Source of the DNA: Leptobrachium leishanense
Taxonomy: Eukaryota; Chordata; Amphibia; Anura; Megophryidae
DNA length: 64,000 nt
Reading direction: 5' to 3'
Assembly: GCA_009667805.1 (NCBI GenBank)
Contig: CM019068.1
Location: 3,455,218-3,519,217, forward strand
Below are positions 35,118 to 47,600 of this stretch, in pieces. Each line of letters starts with the position of its first letter. Position 1 is the stretch's first letter. The notes beneath the pieces are model-generated. The model worked only from the letters and a program-made list of their open reading frames with translations. It searched no databases and was not told where the DNA came from. The position numbers and the translations under genes were made by a program.

Positions 35118-35135
35118 GACAGACTTCTGACACCA
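35118..35135 (-). other. Primer binding site, tRNA-Leu-like
   Basis: The minus strand reads TGGTGTCAGAAGTCTGTC directly after the 5' LTR. TGGTGTCAGAAGT fits the tRNA-Leu class used by many Gypsy elements; the tRNA assignment is an inference. Confidence 0.6.
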
Positions 35136-35301
35136 TGTAAAGTAATGTGACAGACACAGAGCTTCAAAACAGAGCTGTGCTCCTGTAGATGTTTAATCTA
35201 TAACTGAACACAAAATGGAGGGGGGGGGAGGGATCAGGAAGACTAACTACGGTGGTCAGGATTGCTCAAACAGAAACATAGGCAAAACACAATACATTAC
35301 A
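35136..35301 (-). repeat. 5' LTR of the Mag-like element
   Basis: 166 bp, flanked on the right by the duplicated GCATG. Confidence 0.95.
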
Positions 35302-36532
35302 GCATGTAGTTACTGGGGGCCTGTATGTAGAGCTACGCATGTAGTTACTGGGGGCCTGTATGTAGAGCTACGCATGTAGTTATTGGGGGCCTGTATGTAG
35401 AGCTACGCATGTAGTTACTGGGGGCCTGTATGTAGAGCTATGCATGTAGTTACTGGGGGCCTGTATGTAGAGCTACGCATGTAGTTACTGGGGCCTGTAT
35501 GTAGAGCTACGCATGTAGTTACTGGGGGCCTGTATGTAGAGCTACGCATGTAGTTACTGGGGCCTGTATGTAGAGCTACGCATGTAGTTACTGGGGGCCT
35601 GTATGTAGAGCTACGCATGTAGTTACTGGGGGCCTGTATGTAGAGCTACGCATGTAGTTATTGGGGGCCTGTATGTAGAGCTATGCATGTAGTTACTGGG
35701 GGCCTGTATGTAGAGCTACGCATGTAGTTACTGGGGGCCTGTATGTAGAGCTACGCATGTAGTTACTGGGGGCTGTATGTAGAGCTACGCATGTAGTTAC
35801 TGGGGGCCTGTATGTAGAGCTACGCATGTAGTTACTGGGGGCCTGTATGTAGAGCTATGCATGTAGTTACTGGGGGCCTGTATGTAGAGCTACGCATGTA
35901 GTTACTGGGGCCTGTATGTAGAGCTACGCATGTAGTTACTGGGGGCCTGTATGTAGAGCTACGCATGTAGTTACTGGGGGCCTGTATGTAGAGCTACGCA
36001 TGTAGTTACTGGGGGCCTGTATGTAGAGCTACGCATGTAGTTACTGGGGCCTGTATGTAGAGCTACGCATGTAGTTACTGGGGGCCTGTATGTAGAGCTA
36101 TGCATGTAGTTACTGGGGCCTGTATGTAGAGCTATGCATGTAGTTACTGGGGGCCTGTATGTAGAGCTATGCATGTAGTTACTGGGGGCCTGTATGTAGA
36201 GCTACGCATGTAGTTACTGGGGGCCTGTATGTAGAGCTACGCATGCAGTTACTGGGGCCTGTATGTAGAGCTATGCATGTAGTTACTGGGGGCCTGTATG
36301 TAGAGCTATGCATGTAGTTACTGGGGCCTGTATGTAGAGCTATGCATGTAGTTACTGGGGGCTGTATGTAGAGCTATGCATGTAGTTACTGGGGGCCTGT
36401 ATGTAGAGCTATGCATGTAGTTACTGGGGGCCTGTATGTAGAGCTATGCATGTAGTTACTGGGGGCCTGTATGTAGAGCTATGCATGTAGTTACTGGGGG
36501 CCTGTATGTAGAGCTACGCATGTAGTTACTGG
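35302..36532. repeat. 35-bp tandem satellite, right part (about 35 copies)
   Basis: Resumes exactly at the target duplication of the Mag-like element and decays into irregular relatives of the unit at 36533-36690. Confidence 0.96.
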
Positions 36533-37704
36533 GCCCATAATGCATGTACTTATTGGGGGCCCCAGGTCACAGTGCCACGCAGAGTTATTGGGGACCTGTA
36601 TAACAGGGACATGCATGTGGTGATTGGGCCCGTAATGCAGGTGCATGCAGTTATGGGGCCCCAGTGCCATGCATGGGGGTCTGGGTTGCAGTGCCCCGAA
36701 CACTCTCTGCCCAGGGTGGTGAGGAGGTCATCGTTGCGGACCTTACTGGCTGTAATTGTATTAGTATCACTGATTAACGAGAGGGAAGAATGTTCCGGTA
36801 GAGCTGGCACCGCAGTATTCTGCCACACACCGGCACGGGACAGGTCTGGAATTCATTCTGAACCCCAAAACAGAGCCGACGGGTCACAAGAAGCAGCCAA
36901 TTTATAAAGGCAAGGGTCTGGATACCATGGACCTCTCACCATACTGAGGTTCTCTGGAGGCACCGTGGATCTCCGGTGATACCATGGTTTTCCAGCAATG
37001 CCCTGATTCTGGTGATACCCTGGTTTTTCCGGCGATACGCTTGGACTGGTATTGCTAATGGAGTTCCTGAACTTGAGGTCCCATATTGCCCGGCAAGCAC
37101 AGTGGGTGCCTAGCGGTCGCGGCTTGTGGAGTGGAGGACTCATGTCTCAGTGGACCTTTGGTGAATCTGTCATGAAGCTGTAAAGGTCCGGCCACGTTGG
37201 GTCCATGGGCGTTTGGCCTGAGCTGCCGTGTCTGTAATGCTCTGGGTTTGCTGCCCCCTAGTGTCCTGTCTGCTCAGCAGATCACGCCTGGCACCGCGAC
37301 TTCACGTCAGCCCCACGGAACAACACATGCATGTTTTACAGTGTCATGTGCCGGCGTGGCACCTCCTGCGGGGGAGGGGGGACGGGTGATTTTTCAGGCT
37401 GCACCATTATATTAAAACAATAGAATGAAGATCTCCTGCAACCCCGGCGTCACATAAAAAATGATAAACACATATACAAAAGCGCAGGAAGTGTCAGTGC
37501 CCCTTCCCTGGCACCAAAAGCATGAACTAGACAAACTGCAAAAAACATACACACGAGTGAAACCCCCAACAACTTCACCGAGCAATACATATAAACCAGG
37601 CATATCCCAGGCAATGGGGCTCCTCCCAGCAGATACCGACACCACGTCCCCTCTCCTCTCCGCAACACCAGACTCAGGATACAGCAGAGCTGAACACCCT
37701 GGAA
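36533..37704. other. Degenerate satellite edge and unassigned non-coding DNA
   Basis: 36533-36690 keeps recognisable but scrambled satellite words (TATTGGGG, GGGCCC, ATGCATG). Beyond that I see no gene, RNA or named repeat. A weak imperfect repetition of GATACC…TGG words occurs at 36915-37030. Confidence 0.5.
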
Positions 37705-38528
37705 GAAACGTGCACACTGGAACAAACGAGCACACTGGAATACACTGGAACAAACTGGAGCACACTGGAACAAACTGGAGCACACTGGAACAAACTGGAG
37801 CACACTGGAACAAACGAGCACACTGGAAGAAACTGGAGCACACTGGAACAAACGAGCACACTGGAACAAACGAGCACACTGGAACAAACTGGAGCACACT
37901 GGAACAAACGAGCACACTGGAAGAAACTGGAGCACACTGGAACAAACGAGCACACTGGAACAAACGAGCACACTGGAACAAACGAGCACACTGGAAGAAA
38001 CTGGAGCACACTGGAACAAACGAGCACACTGGAAGAAACTGGAGCACACTGGAACAAACGAGCACACTGGAAGAAACTGGAGCACACTGGAACAAACGAG
38101 CACACTGGAACAAACTGGAGCACACTGGAACAAACTGGAGCACACTGGAACAAACTGGAGCACACTGGAACAAACTGGAGCACACTGGAACAAACTGGAG
38201 CACACTGGAACAAACGAGCACACTGGAAGAAACTGGAGCACACTGGAACAAACGAGCACACTGGAAGAAACTGGAGCACACTGGAACAAACGAGCACACT
38301 GGAAGAAACTGGAGCACACTGGAACAAACGAGCACACTGGAAGAAACTGGAGCACACTGGAACAAACGAGCACACTGGAACAAACGAGCACACTGGAACA
38401 AACTGGAGCACACTGGAACAAACAAGCACACTGGAACAAACGAGCACACTGGAAGAAACTGGAACAAACGAGCACACTGGAAGACACTGGAACAAACGAG
38501 CACACTGGAAGACACTGGAAGAAACTGG
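37705..38528. repeat. 18/20-bp tandem array
   Basis: CACACTGGAACAAACGAG (18 bp) alternates irregularly with 20-bp forms ending AAACTGGAG, and AACAAA with AAGAAA. It contains no stop in several frames and so gives long open frames on both strands (for example 37461-38615 plus and 37412-38515 minus). They have no start context or domain and are judged spurious. Confidence 0.93.
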
Positions 38529-39300
38529 AGCTCTAAGTCAAAAGCAGCTTTTATTCAGGATATCAAGATAAAAATAAATCAATATCCAATGCATTTCGTC
38601 CATATTGTGACATAGTGCATTGATGAGTCTGTATGTTTCCCTGTATTTTTGTTTAAGGTTTAGGCATTAACCCCCAGGAGGGAAGGTGTTTCTGTTTTGC
38701 TGCAATTAAGGGGTTAAATAGCTCCTGCTTGAGGGAGGGGAAGATTAGAATGGGCAGCAGATGAGAGACATAGAAGCACAGGTTGCTGCTTCTGAGGTTG
38801 GAGAGTCTGCTTTGGATGCAGGATATTAAACCAAAAGGTTGGTTGGAAAGTTCTGTTTGTTGTGACGCAGCAATTAAAGCCTGGAATATTTCACCATTTA
38901 AAGGACTTTGCCAGCCATATTTTGCCCTAGAGGACCGCGCTATAGCGCCCCCCTGTGACTATATATAGAATAAAATTGGGTTTCCTCAGATATGTATAAC
39001 CCCATCTCATACCCTTCTATACATGTGTGTATATATATATTTATAAACCACAAGTCCGTCCTCCAATCCGTGCGCATCTAATTAATCCAAATGAATGATT
39101 GAAACCATTACATCCCATATTCAAAAGCCATAATCAAACGTCCGGGTGTCCAGGCTGCCGGAGGGGACGTGGTGGACCCTCAGCCTCATTGCATTTGGGA
39201 TAAGCTGGTTTTTATATCTATTTCTCGGTGAAGTTGTTCGTGATTTTACACTGTGTTTGTTTTTCGCACTTTGTCTAATTCAGACTTTTGTTACAATTTA
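38529..39300. other. Unassigned non-coding DNA
   Basis: Contains AGCAGCTTTTATTCAGGAT and GCATTTCGTC words that look like dispersed repeat sequence, and a TATATATAGAATAAAAT stretch near 38960. No gene is supported. Confidence 0.4.
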
Positions 39301-39535
39301 TAGACCTTTCACGTCCAGGAACAGGCAGGGCTGGAATTCTGCACGAGATGAGGCCGAGCATCCAGGATTATATCCCACAAGACACCGGGGCGAATATTAT
39401 GCCAGGTTTTCTTTACTTAAACCGATAGCAGCAAAGATTAACACAAAATACAGACAAATAAAGTATTTTGAGAGAAAAAAAACTCTTAACAATCAACTGA
39501 CATGTCCAATAGTATTGTCCTTTAGTCTCCTCCAA

Positions 39536-39564
39536 CCAATCAGCGATCAGCCAGGTGTATAAAT
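39536..39564 (+). promoter_or_regulatory. CCAAT and TATA boxes upstream of the DIRS ORF1
   Basis: CCAATCAGC at 39536 and GTATAAATCC with TATAAAT at 39558-39564, 18 bases apart, as in RNA polymerase II promoters. About 530 bp separate them from the ORF1 start. Function is inferred from motif order and position. Confidence 0.5.
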
Positions 39565-40094
39565 CCTGAGGTAAGCGTTGGCCACTCCTCTTTTTTTTGC
39601 TGCTCGCCGACAGAGATAAGTATTAGCAGCAATTAAAAGATAGTGTTTCAGATATAACTCTGCATAACTTTATTCTTGTATTAAAATATATTTCAGCTAG
39701 AGATCTATATATATATATATATTGTATTTAATGCGCTTTGGTATGTGAGAGGGTTACTTTCCTCCGCTTTGCCTGCCAGGGATAGTGATTGTTATTACCA
39801 GTTTGTTATTGCACTTGTTTTATGGTATTTGATTTGCTTTTTTGACATTAGTGGTTCAGTGGGAAGCGAGTCCGTCGCTCCAGCGGCTCTCTATCGCGTG
39901 CGCTGCTCCTCCCCGAGGGTCCACCTTTAGAGGGGTGCAGCTTTCGCGTCATTGCGGTCTCTGAGGCGGCGCTCGCGAGGGAAGGAGCTTGCGCATGCGC
40001 CGTCCTCAGTGTTTACCTCAGAGAGTCTTGGCGCTCCGGACGGCGAGTGAGAAAACCTTCCCCTCGCTACCAGAGTATCACATACATCCAGAAT

Positions 40095-40108
40095 GTCACA
40101 ACACGGTA
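40095..40108 (+). pseudogene. DIRS ORF1 start, split by a hAT insertion
   Basis: ATGTCACAACACGG encodes the first four codons and part of the fifth. The hAT element follows at 40109, and the frame resumes at 41223. Confidence 0.75.
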
Positions 40109-40340
40109 GACATGTGCATTCGTTTTAGTACTAAAACGATTTAGTCCGAATTTTGGGATAATTTAGTTTTCGGATGACTCAAGAGAAACTAAACTGCTCA
40201 GTACAAAAAACGAAAGAAACTAAAATAAAATGCACTACATTTTAGTGTCAGTCCTTTTTGTGATATTACATTGCTGAGTGAAGGAGACCAGCAATGAAGA
40301 GCGCAACATCCGAAGTTCTGCACCCTCCACATGCCAAATG

Positions 40341-40581
40341 CAGTAGGATGTTCTATACAGAGAGGGGCATTAATTAATGCAGGAGGATGTTCTATACATT
40401 ATACAGAGAGGGGTATTAATGCAGGAGGATGTTTTATACATTATACAGAGAAAGGTATAAATTGAGGAGGATGTTCTATACAGAGAGGGACATTCATTAA
40501 TACAGGAGGATGTTCTATATATTATACAGAGAGGGGTATTAATTAATGCAGGAGGATGTTCAAAACATTATACAGAGAGGA
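40341..40581. repeat. Imperfect tandem repeat inside the hAT element
   Basis: About six units of 38-46 bp around GGAGGATGTTCTATAC and TATACAGAGAGGGG. Confidence 0.8.
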
Positions 40582-40887
40582 TCCTTTTCTTCTCAGCCCT
40601 TTAAATCCAGTGTCTGTGAGCGCGGAGATCGGCTGCTTGTTACATTATCTCTCAGTACAATGTATCAGGCTCAGCTGTTACAGTAACTGACTAACAGCGC
40701 TCAGTTTCAGTAAAACAAGGAAATAATATTGTTCTAACCTCTTAGTTTCAGTAAAACTAGTAAATAATATTTTTATATATAAGAGGTTAGAACAATATTA
40801 TTTCCTTGTTTTACTGAAACTGAGCGCTGTGATGAGCAGCAGTCAGTTACTGTAACAGCTTTGCCTGACACGGGGCAGTATTACAAT

Positions 40888-40987
40888 GTTGGTGCTAACT
40901 TAACCAGAGCTGTTGTAAACTGAAAACCTCCATAGGCTATAATGGCTCTGGGAAGTTTACAACAGCTCTGGTTAAGTTAGCACCAAC
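40888..40987. repeat. Perfect 34-bp foldback inside the hAT element
   Basis: Left arm 40888-40921 (GTTGGTGCTAACTTAACC…) and right arm 40954-40987 are exact reverse complements with a 32-base loop. A related single arm lies at 7045-7080. Confidence 0.9.
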
Positions 40988-41222
40988 TATATAATATGGC
41001 CCACATTGTGCTGAGTGAGAGATACTGTAACAAGCAGCGATCTCAGCCCTCCGAGGAGCCACTACAATAGTAATTGTATCCACTGGTTTTTGGATGAATG
41101 AAATTAGTTTTCATACTAAAGAACTGAAAACGAATTTCTTTAGCAACTAAATAAATTGCATTTTAGGACTAATCCATTAGTTCAAAACGAAATTTTGTGC
41201 TGTGCACATGTCTACAACACGG

Positions 41223-41619
41223 CTCAATACCTGCCTCCGATTCAAACCCCGATGGCAACATGCCCGACATTAACCCCATAAATCCCACAGATGCTTTTTT
41301 ATCAGCACTGTCTGTATTGTCAGCGAATTTAGAATCCACCATAGTGAGGGTCTTAGAGACATTCTGCTAAAACCCCCTCATAGCCTCCCCATCCTCAGAC
41401 AGATTTTATCGCTGGATTCTAACTCAGATAATGAGGTTCCTGGGAAACCTCCAAAGAGGGAGAAGAGCATCTCCCAAAAAACAATGCCAATATAACACGT
41501 ATGAGGACCCGTACATCCAATAAATCCCCACAGCAAAGCACTGTGACAAAAAAGAGAAGCCATTCTGAGGCGGCTGAGAGACGCAAATGGAAGCGGCTAG
41601 AGGCGCAGAGGACTGTGAG
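41223..41619 (+). pseudogene. DIRS ORF1, N-terminal region before the expanded repeat
   Basis: Continues the ORF1 frame after the hAT element (ASDSNPDG, NPTDAFLSALSVLSANLE) to a stop near 41370. After a frameshift the reading continues to a basic stretch (SLDSNSDNEVPGKPPKREK), and the third frame from 41501 gives KKRSHSEAAERRKWKR just before the repeats. This is the usual design of a DIRS Gag-like N-terminus: a polar, Ser-rich region and then a basic nuclear-localisation-like patch. At least two frameshifts separate the pieces. Confidence 0.7.
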
Positions 41620-44600
41620 CTCCACAGATAGTTACAGCACCGAGGAGGACTCTGTGAGCTCCACAGATAGTTACAGCACTGAGGAGGACTCTGTGAGCTC
41701 CACAGATAGTTACAGCACCGAGGAGGACTCTGTGAGCTCCACAGATAGTTACAGCACTGAGGAGGATTCTGTGAGCTCCACAGATAGTTACAGCACTGAG
41801 GAGGACTCTGTGAGCTCCACAGATAGTTACAGCACCGAGGAGGACTCTGTGAGCTCCACAGATAGTTACAGCACCGAGGACTCTGTGAGCTCCACAGATA
41901 GTTACAGCACTGAGGAGGACTCTGTGAGCTCCACAGATAGTTACAGCACTGAGGAGGATTCTGTGAGCTCCACAGATAGTTACAGCACCGAGGAGGACTC
42001 TGAGCTCCACAGATAGTTACAGCACCGAGGAGGACTCTGTGAGCTCCACAGATAGTTACAGCACTGAGGAGGACTCTGTGAGCTCCACAGATAGTTACAG
42101 CACCGAGGAGGACTCTGTGAGCTCCACAGATAGTTACAGCACCGAGGACGACTCTGTGAGCTCCACAGATAGTTACAGCACTGAGGAGGACTCTGTGAGC
42201 TCCACAGATAGTTACAGCACTGAGGAAGACTCTGAGCTCCACAGATAGTTACAGCACTGAGGAGGACTCTGTGAGCTCCACAGATAGTTACAGCACCGAG
42301 GAGGATTCTGTGAGCTCCACAGATAGTTACAGCACCGAGGAGGATTCTGTGAGCTCCACAGATTGTGAGCTCCACAGATAAATACAGCACCGAGGAGGAC
42401 TCTGTGAGCTCCACAGATAGTTACAGCACCGAGGAGGACTCTGTGAGCTCCACAGATAGTTACAGCACTGAGGAGGACTCTGTGAGCTCCACAGATAGTT
42501 ACAGCACTGAGGAGGACTCTGTGAGCTCCACAGATAGTTACAGCCACGAGGAGGATTCTGTGAGCTCCACAGATAGTTACAGCACTGAGGAGGACTCTGT
42601 GAGCTCCACAGATAGTTACAGCACTGAGGAGGACTCTGTGAGCTCCACAGATAGTTACAGCACTGAGGAGGACTCTGTGAGCTCCACAGATAGTTACAGC
42701 ACCGAGGAGGACTCTGTGAGCTCCACAGATAGTTACAGCACCGAGGACGACTCTGTGAGCTCCACAGATAGTTACAGCACCGAGGAGGACTCTTTGAGCT
42801 CTACATATTGAAGAGGACTCTGTGAGCTCCACAGATAATTACAGCACCGAGGAGGACTCTGTAAGCTCCACAGATAGTTACAGCACCGAGGAGGATTCTG
42901 TGAGCTCCACAGATAGTTACAGCACTGAGGAGGACTCTGTGAGCTCCACAGATAGTTACAGCACCGAGGAGGACTCTGTGAGCTCCACAGATTGTGAGCT
43001 CCACAGATAGTTACAGCACCGAGGACGACTCTGTAAGCTCCACAGATAGTTACAGCACCGAGGAGGACTCTGTGAGCTCCACAGATAGTTACAGCACCGA
43101 GGAGGACTTTTTGAGCTCCACAGATTGAGGAGGACTCTGTGAGCTCCACAGATAGTTACAGCACCGAGGAGGACTCTGTGAGCTCCACAGATAGTTACAG
43201 CACCGAGGAGGACTCTGTGAGCTCCACAGCACCGAGGAGGACTCTGTGAGCTCCACAGATAGTTATAGCACCGAGGAGGACTCTGTGAGCTCCACAGATA
43301 GTTACAGCACCGAGGAGGACTCTGTGAGCTCCACAGATAGTTACAGCACCGAGGAGGACTCTGTGAGCTCCACAGATAGTTACAGCACCGAGGAGGACTC
43401 TGTGAGCTCCACAGATAGTTACAGCACTGAGGAGGACTCTGTGAGCTCCACAGCACCGAGGAGGACTCTGTGAGCTCCACAGATAGTTACAGCACTGAGG
43501 AGGACTCTGTGAGCTCCACAGAGAGTTACAGCACAGAGGAGGACTCTGTGAGCTCCACAGATAGTTACAGCACCGAGGAGGACTCTGTGAGCTCCACAGC
43601 ACCGAGGAGGACTCTGTGAGCTCCACAGATAGTTACAGCACTGAGGAGGACTCTGTGAGCTCCACAGATAGTTACAGCACCGAGGAGGACTCTGTGAGCT
43701 CCACAGATAGTTACAGCACCGAGGAGGACTCTGTGAGCTCCACAGCACCGAGGAGGACTCTGTGAGCTCCACAGATAGTTACAGCACCGAGGAGGACTCT
43801 GTGAGCTCCACAGCACCGAGGAGGACTCTGAGCTCCACAGATAGTTACAGCACCGAGGAGGACTCTGTGAGCTCCACAGATAGTTACAGCACCGAGGAGG
43901 ACTCTGTGAGCTCCACAGCACCGAGGAGGACTCTGTGAGCTCCACAGCACCGAGGAGGACTCTGTGAGCTCCACAGATAGTTACAGCCACGAGGAGGACT
44001 CTGTGAGCTCCACAGATAGTTATAGCACCGAGGAGGACTCTGTGAGCTCCACAGCACCGAGGAGGATTCTGTGAGCTCCACAGATAGTTACAGCACCAAG
44101 GAGGACTCTGTGAGCTCCACAGATAGTTACAGCACTGAGGAGGACTCTGAGCTCCACAGATAGTTACAGCACCGAGGAGGACTCTGTGAGCTCCACAGAT
44201 AGTTACAGCACCGAGGAGGATTCTGTGAGCTCCACAGATAGTTACAGCACTGAGGAGGACTCTGTGTGCTCCACAGATAGTTACAGCACTGAGGAGGACT
44301 CTGTGAGCTCCACAGATAGTTACAGCACTGAGGAGGACTCTGTGAGCTCCACAGATAGTTACAGCACTGAGGAGGACTCTGTGAGCTCCACAGATAGTTA
44401 CAGCACCGAGGAGGACTCTGTGAGCTCCACAGATTGTGAGCTCCACAGATAGTTACAGCACCGAGGACGACTCTGTGAGCTCCACAGATAGTTACAGCGC
44501 TGAGGAGGACTCTGTGAGCTCCACAGATTGAAGAGGACTCTGTGAGCTCCACAGATAGTTACAGCACCGAGGAGGACTCTGTGAGCTCCACAGATAGTTA

Positions 44601-47600
44601 CAGCACCGAGGAGGACTCTGTGAGCTCCACAGCACCGAGGAGGACTCTGTGAGCTCCACAGCACCGAGGAGGACTCTGTGAGCTCCACAGCACCGAGGAG
44701 GACTCTGTGAGCTCCACAGATAGTTACAGCCACGAGGAGGACTCTGTGAGCTCCACAGATAGTTACAGCACCGAGGAGGACTCTGTGTGCTCCACAGATA
44801 GTTACAGCACCGAGGAGGATTCTGTGAGCTCCACAGATAGTTACAGCACTGAGGAGGACTCTGTGAGCTCCACAGATAGTTACAGCACTGAGGAGGACTC
44901 TGTGAGCTCCACAGATAGTTACAGCACTGAGGAGGACTCTGTGAGCTCCACAGATAGTTACAGCACCGAGGAGGACTCTGTGAGCTCCACAGATTGTGAG
45001 CTCCACAGATAGTTACAGCACCGAGGACGACTCTGTGAGCTCCACAGATAGTTACAGCGCTGAGGAGGACTCTGTGAGCTCCACAGCACCGAGGAGGACT
45101 CTGTGAGCTCCACAGATAGTTACAGCACCGAGGAGGACTCTGTGAGCTCCACAGCACCGAGGAGGACTCTGTGAGCTCCACAGATAGTTACAGCACCGAG
45201 GAGGACTCTGTGAGCTCCACAGATAGTTACAGCACCGAGGAGGACTCTGTGAGCTCCACAGATAGTTACAGCACCGAGGAGGACTCTGTGAGCTCCACAG
45301 ATAGTTACAGCACTGAGGAGGACTCTGTGAGCTCCACAGCACCGAGGAGGACTCTGTGAGCTCCACAGATAGTTACAGCACTGAGGAGGACTCTGTGAGC
45401 TCCACAGATAGTTACAGCACCGAGGAGGACTCTGTGAGCTCCACAGCACCGAGGAGGACTCTGTGAGCTCCACAGATAGTTACAGCACCGAGGAGGACTC
45501 TGTGAGCTCCACAGCACCGAGGAGGACTCTGTGAGCTCCACAGCACCGAGGAGGACTCTGTGAGCTCCACAGCACCGAGGAGGACTCTGTGAGCTCCACA
45601 GATAGTTACAGCACTGAGGAGGACTCTGTGAGCTCCACAGAGAGTTACAGCACAGAGGAGGACTCTGTGAGCTCCACAGATAGTTACAGCACCGAGGAGG
45701 ACTCTGTGAGCTCCACAGCACCGAGGAGGACTCTGTGAGCTCCACAGCACCGAGGAGGACTCTGTGAGCTCCACAGCACCGAGGAGGACTCTGTGAGCTC
45801 CACAGCACCGAGGAGGACTCTGTGAGCTCCACAGCACCGAGGAGGACTCTGTGAGCTCCACAGCACCGAGGAGGACTCTGTGAGCTCCACAGATAGTCAC
45901 AGCACTGAGGAGGACTCTGTGAGCTCCACAGATAGTTACAGCACCGAGGAGGACTCTGTGAGCTCCACAGCACCGAGGAGGACTCTGTGAGCTCCACAGA
46001 TAGTTACAGCACTGAGGAGGACTCTGTGAGCTCCACAGATAGTTACAGCACCGAGGAGGACTCTGTGAGCTCCACAGATAGTTACAGCACCGAGGAGGAC
46101 TCTGTGAGCTCCACAGCACCGAGGAGGACTCTGTGAGCTCCACAGATAGTTACAGCACCGAGGAGGACTCTGTGAGCTCCACAGCACCGAGGAGGACTCT
46201 GTGAGCTCCACAGATAGTTACAGCACCGAGGAGGACTCTGTGAGCTCCACAGCACCGAGGAGGACTCTGTGAGCTCCACAGCACCGAGGAGGACTCTGTG
46301 AGCTCCACAGCACCGAGGAGGACTCTGTGAGCTCCACAGATAGTTACAGCCACGAGGAGGATTCTGTGAGCTCCACAGATAGTTACAGCACTGAGGAGGA
46401 CTCTGTGTGCTCCACAGATAGTTACAGCACCGAGGAGGATTCTGTGAGCTCCACAGATAGTTACAGCACTGAGGAGGACTCTGTGAGCTCCACAGATAGT
46501 TACAGCACTGAGGAGGACTCTGTGAGCTCCACAGATAGTTACAGCACTGAGGAGGACTCTGTGAGCTCCACAGATAGTTACAGCACCGAGGAGGACTCTG
46601 TGAGCTCCACAGATAGTTACAGCACCGAGGAGGACTCTGTGAGCTCCACAGCACCGAGGAGGACTCTGTGAGCTCCACAGCACCGAGGAGGACTCTGTGA
46701 GCTCCACAGCACCGAGGAGGACTCTGTGAGCTCCACAGATAGTTACAGCCACGAGGAGGATTCTGTGAGCTCCACAGATAGTTACAGCACTGAGGAGGAC
46801 TCTGTGTGCTCCACAGATAGTTACAGCACCGAGGAGGATTCTGTGAGCTCCACAGATAGTTACAGCACTGAGGAGGACTCTGTGAGCTCCACAGATAGTT
46901 ACAGCACTGAGGAGGACTCTGTGAGCTCCACAGATAGTTACAGCACTGAGGAGGACTCTGTGAGCTCCACAGATAGTTACAGCACCGAGGAGGACTCTGT
47001 GAGCTCCACAGATTGTGAGCTCCACAGATAGTTACAGCGCTGAGGAGGACTCTGTGAGCTCCACAGATTGAAGAGGACTCTGTGAGCTCCACAGATAGTT
47101 ACAGCACCGAGGAGGACTCTGTGAGCTCCACAGATAGTTACAGCACCGAGGAGGACTCTGTGAGCTCCACAGATAGTTACAGCACCGAGGAGGACTCTGT
47201 GAGCTCCACAGATAGTTACAGCACCGAGGAGGACTCTGTGAGCTCCACAGATAGTTACAGCACCGAGGAGGACTCTGTGAGCTCCACAGATAGTTACAGC
47301 ACCGAGGAGGACTCTGTGAGCTCCACAGATAGTTACAGCACCGAGGAGGACTCTGTGAGCTCCACAGATAGTTACAGCACTGAGGAGGACTCTGTGAGCT
47401 CCACAGATAGTTACAGCACTGAGGAGGACTCTGTGAGCTCCACAGATAGTTACAGCACCGAGGAGGACTCTGTGAGCTCCACAGCACCGAGGAGGACTCT
47501 GTGAGCTCCACAGCACCGAGGAGGACTCTGTGAGCTCCACAGCACCGAGGAGGACTCTGTGAGCTCCACAGATAGTTACAGCACCGAGGAGGACTCTGTG

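Larger units (their letters stand above)
30663..35301 (-). mobile_element. Mag-like Ty3/Gypsy retrotransposon, nearly intact
   Basis: Very short LTRs (30663-30826, 164 bp; 35136-35301, 166 bp) with TGTAAAGTAATG…CATTACA ends differ by one substitution and two bases in a G-run. The target duplication is GCATG (30658-30662 and 35302-35306). On the minus strand the order is primer site, gag-protease, reverse transcriptase-RNase H-integrase, polypurine tract. Short LTRs and a two-knuckle Gag are typical of the Mag/SURL clade. It interrupts the 35-bp satellite. Only two single-base frameshifts separate it from a single long Gag-Pol frame. Confidence 0.95.
40109..41214. mobile_element. Non-autonomous hAT element with nested palindromes
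   Basis: Terminal inverted repeats TAGACATGTGCA and an 8-bp target duplication CAACACGG (40101-40108 and 41215-41222), both hAT hallmarks. Removing the element and one duplication restores the start of the DIRS ORF1. It is 1106 bp and has no transposase. It contains a tandem array (40341-40581), a large palindrome (about 40625-41050) and within it a perfect 34-bp inverted repeat (40888-40921 with 40954-40987). Confidence 0.92.

Noticed and set aside
25505..36532. Minus-strand open frames of 67-70 codons with HTGP/YRPPVTT repeats
   Set aside because: They are shadows of the 35-bp satellite and end wherever unit length changes.
37412..38615. Long open frames of 351-384 codons on both strands
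   Set aside because: Made by the 18/20-bp array, open in several frames at once; no domain or credible start.
38783..39930. Several 60-140 codon plus-strand frames near the DIRS left end
   Set aside because: No homology recognised, no shared context, and they overlap promoter-like and AT-rich non-coding sequence.
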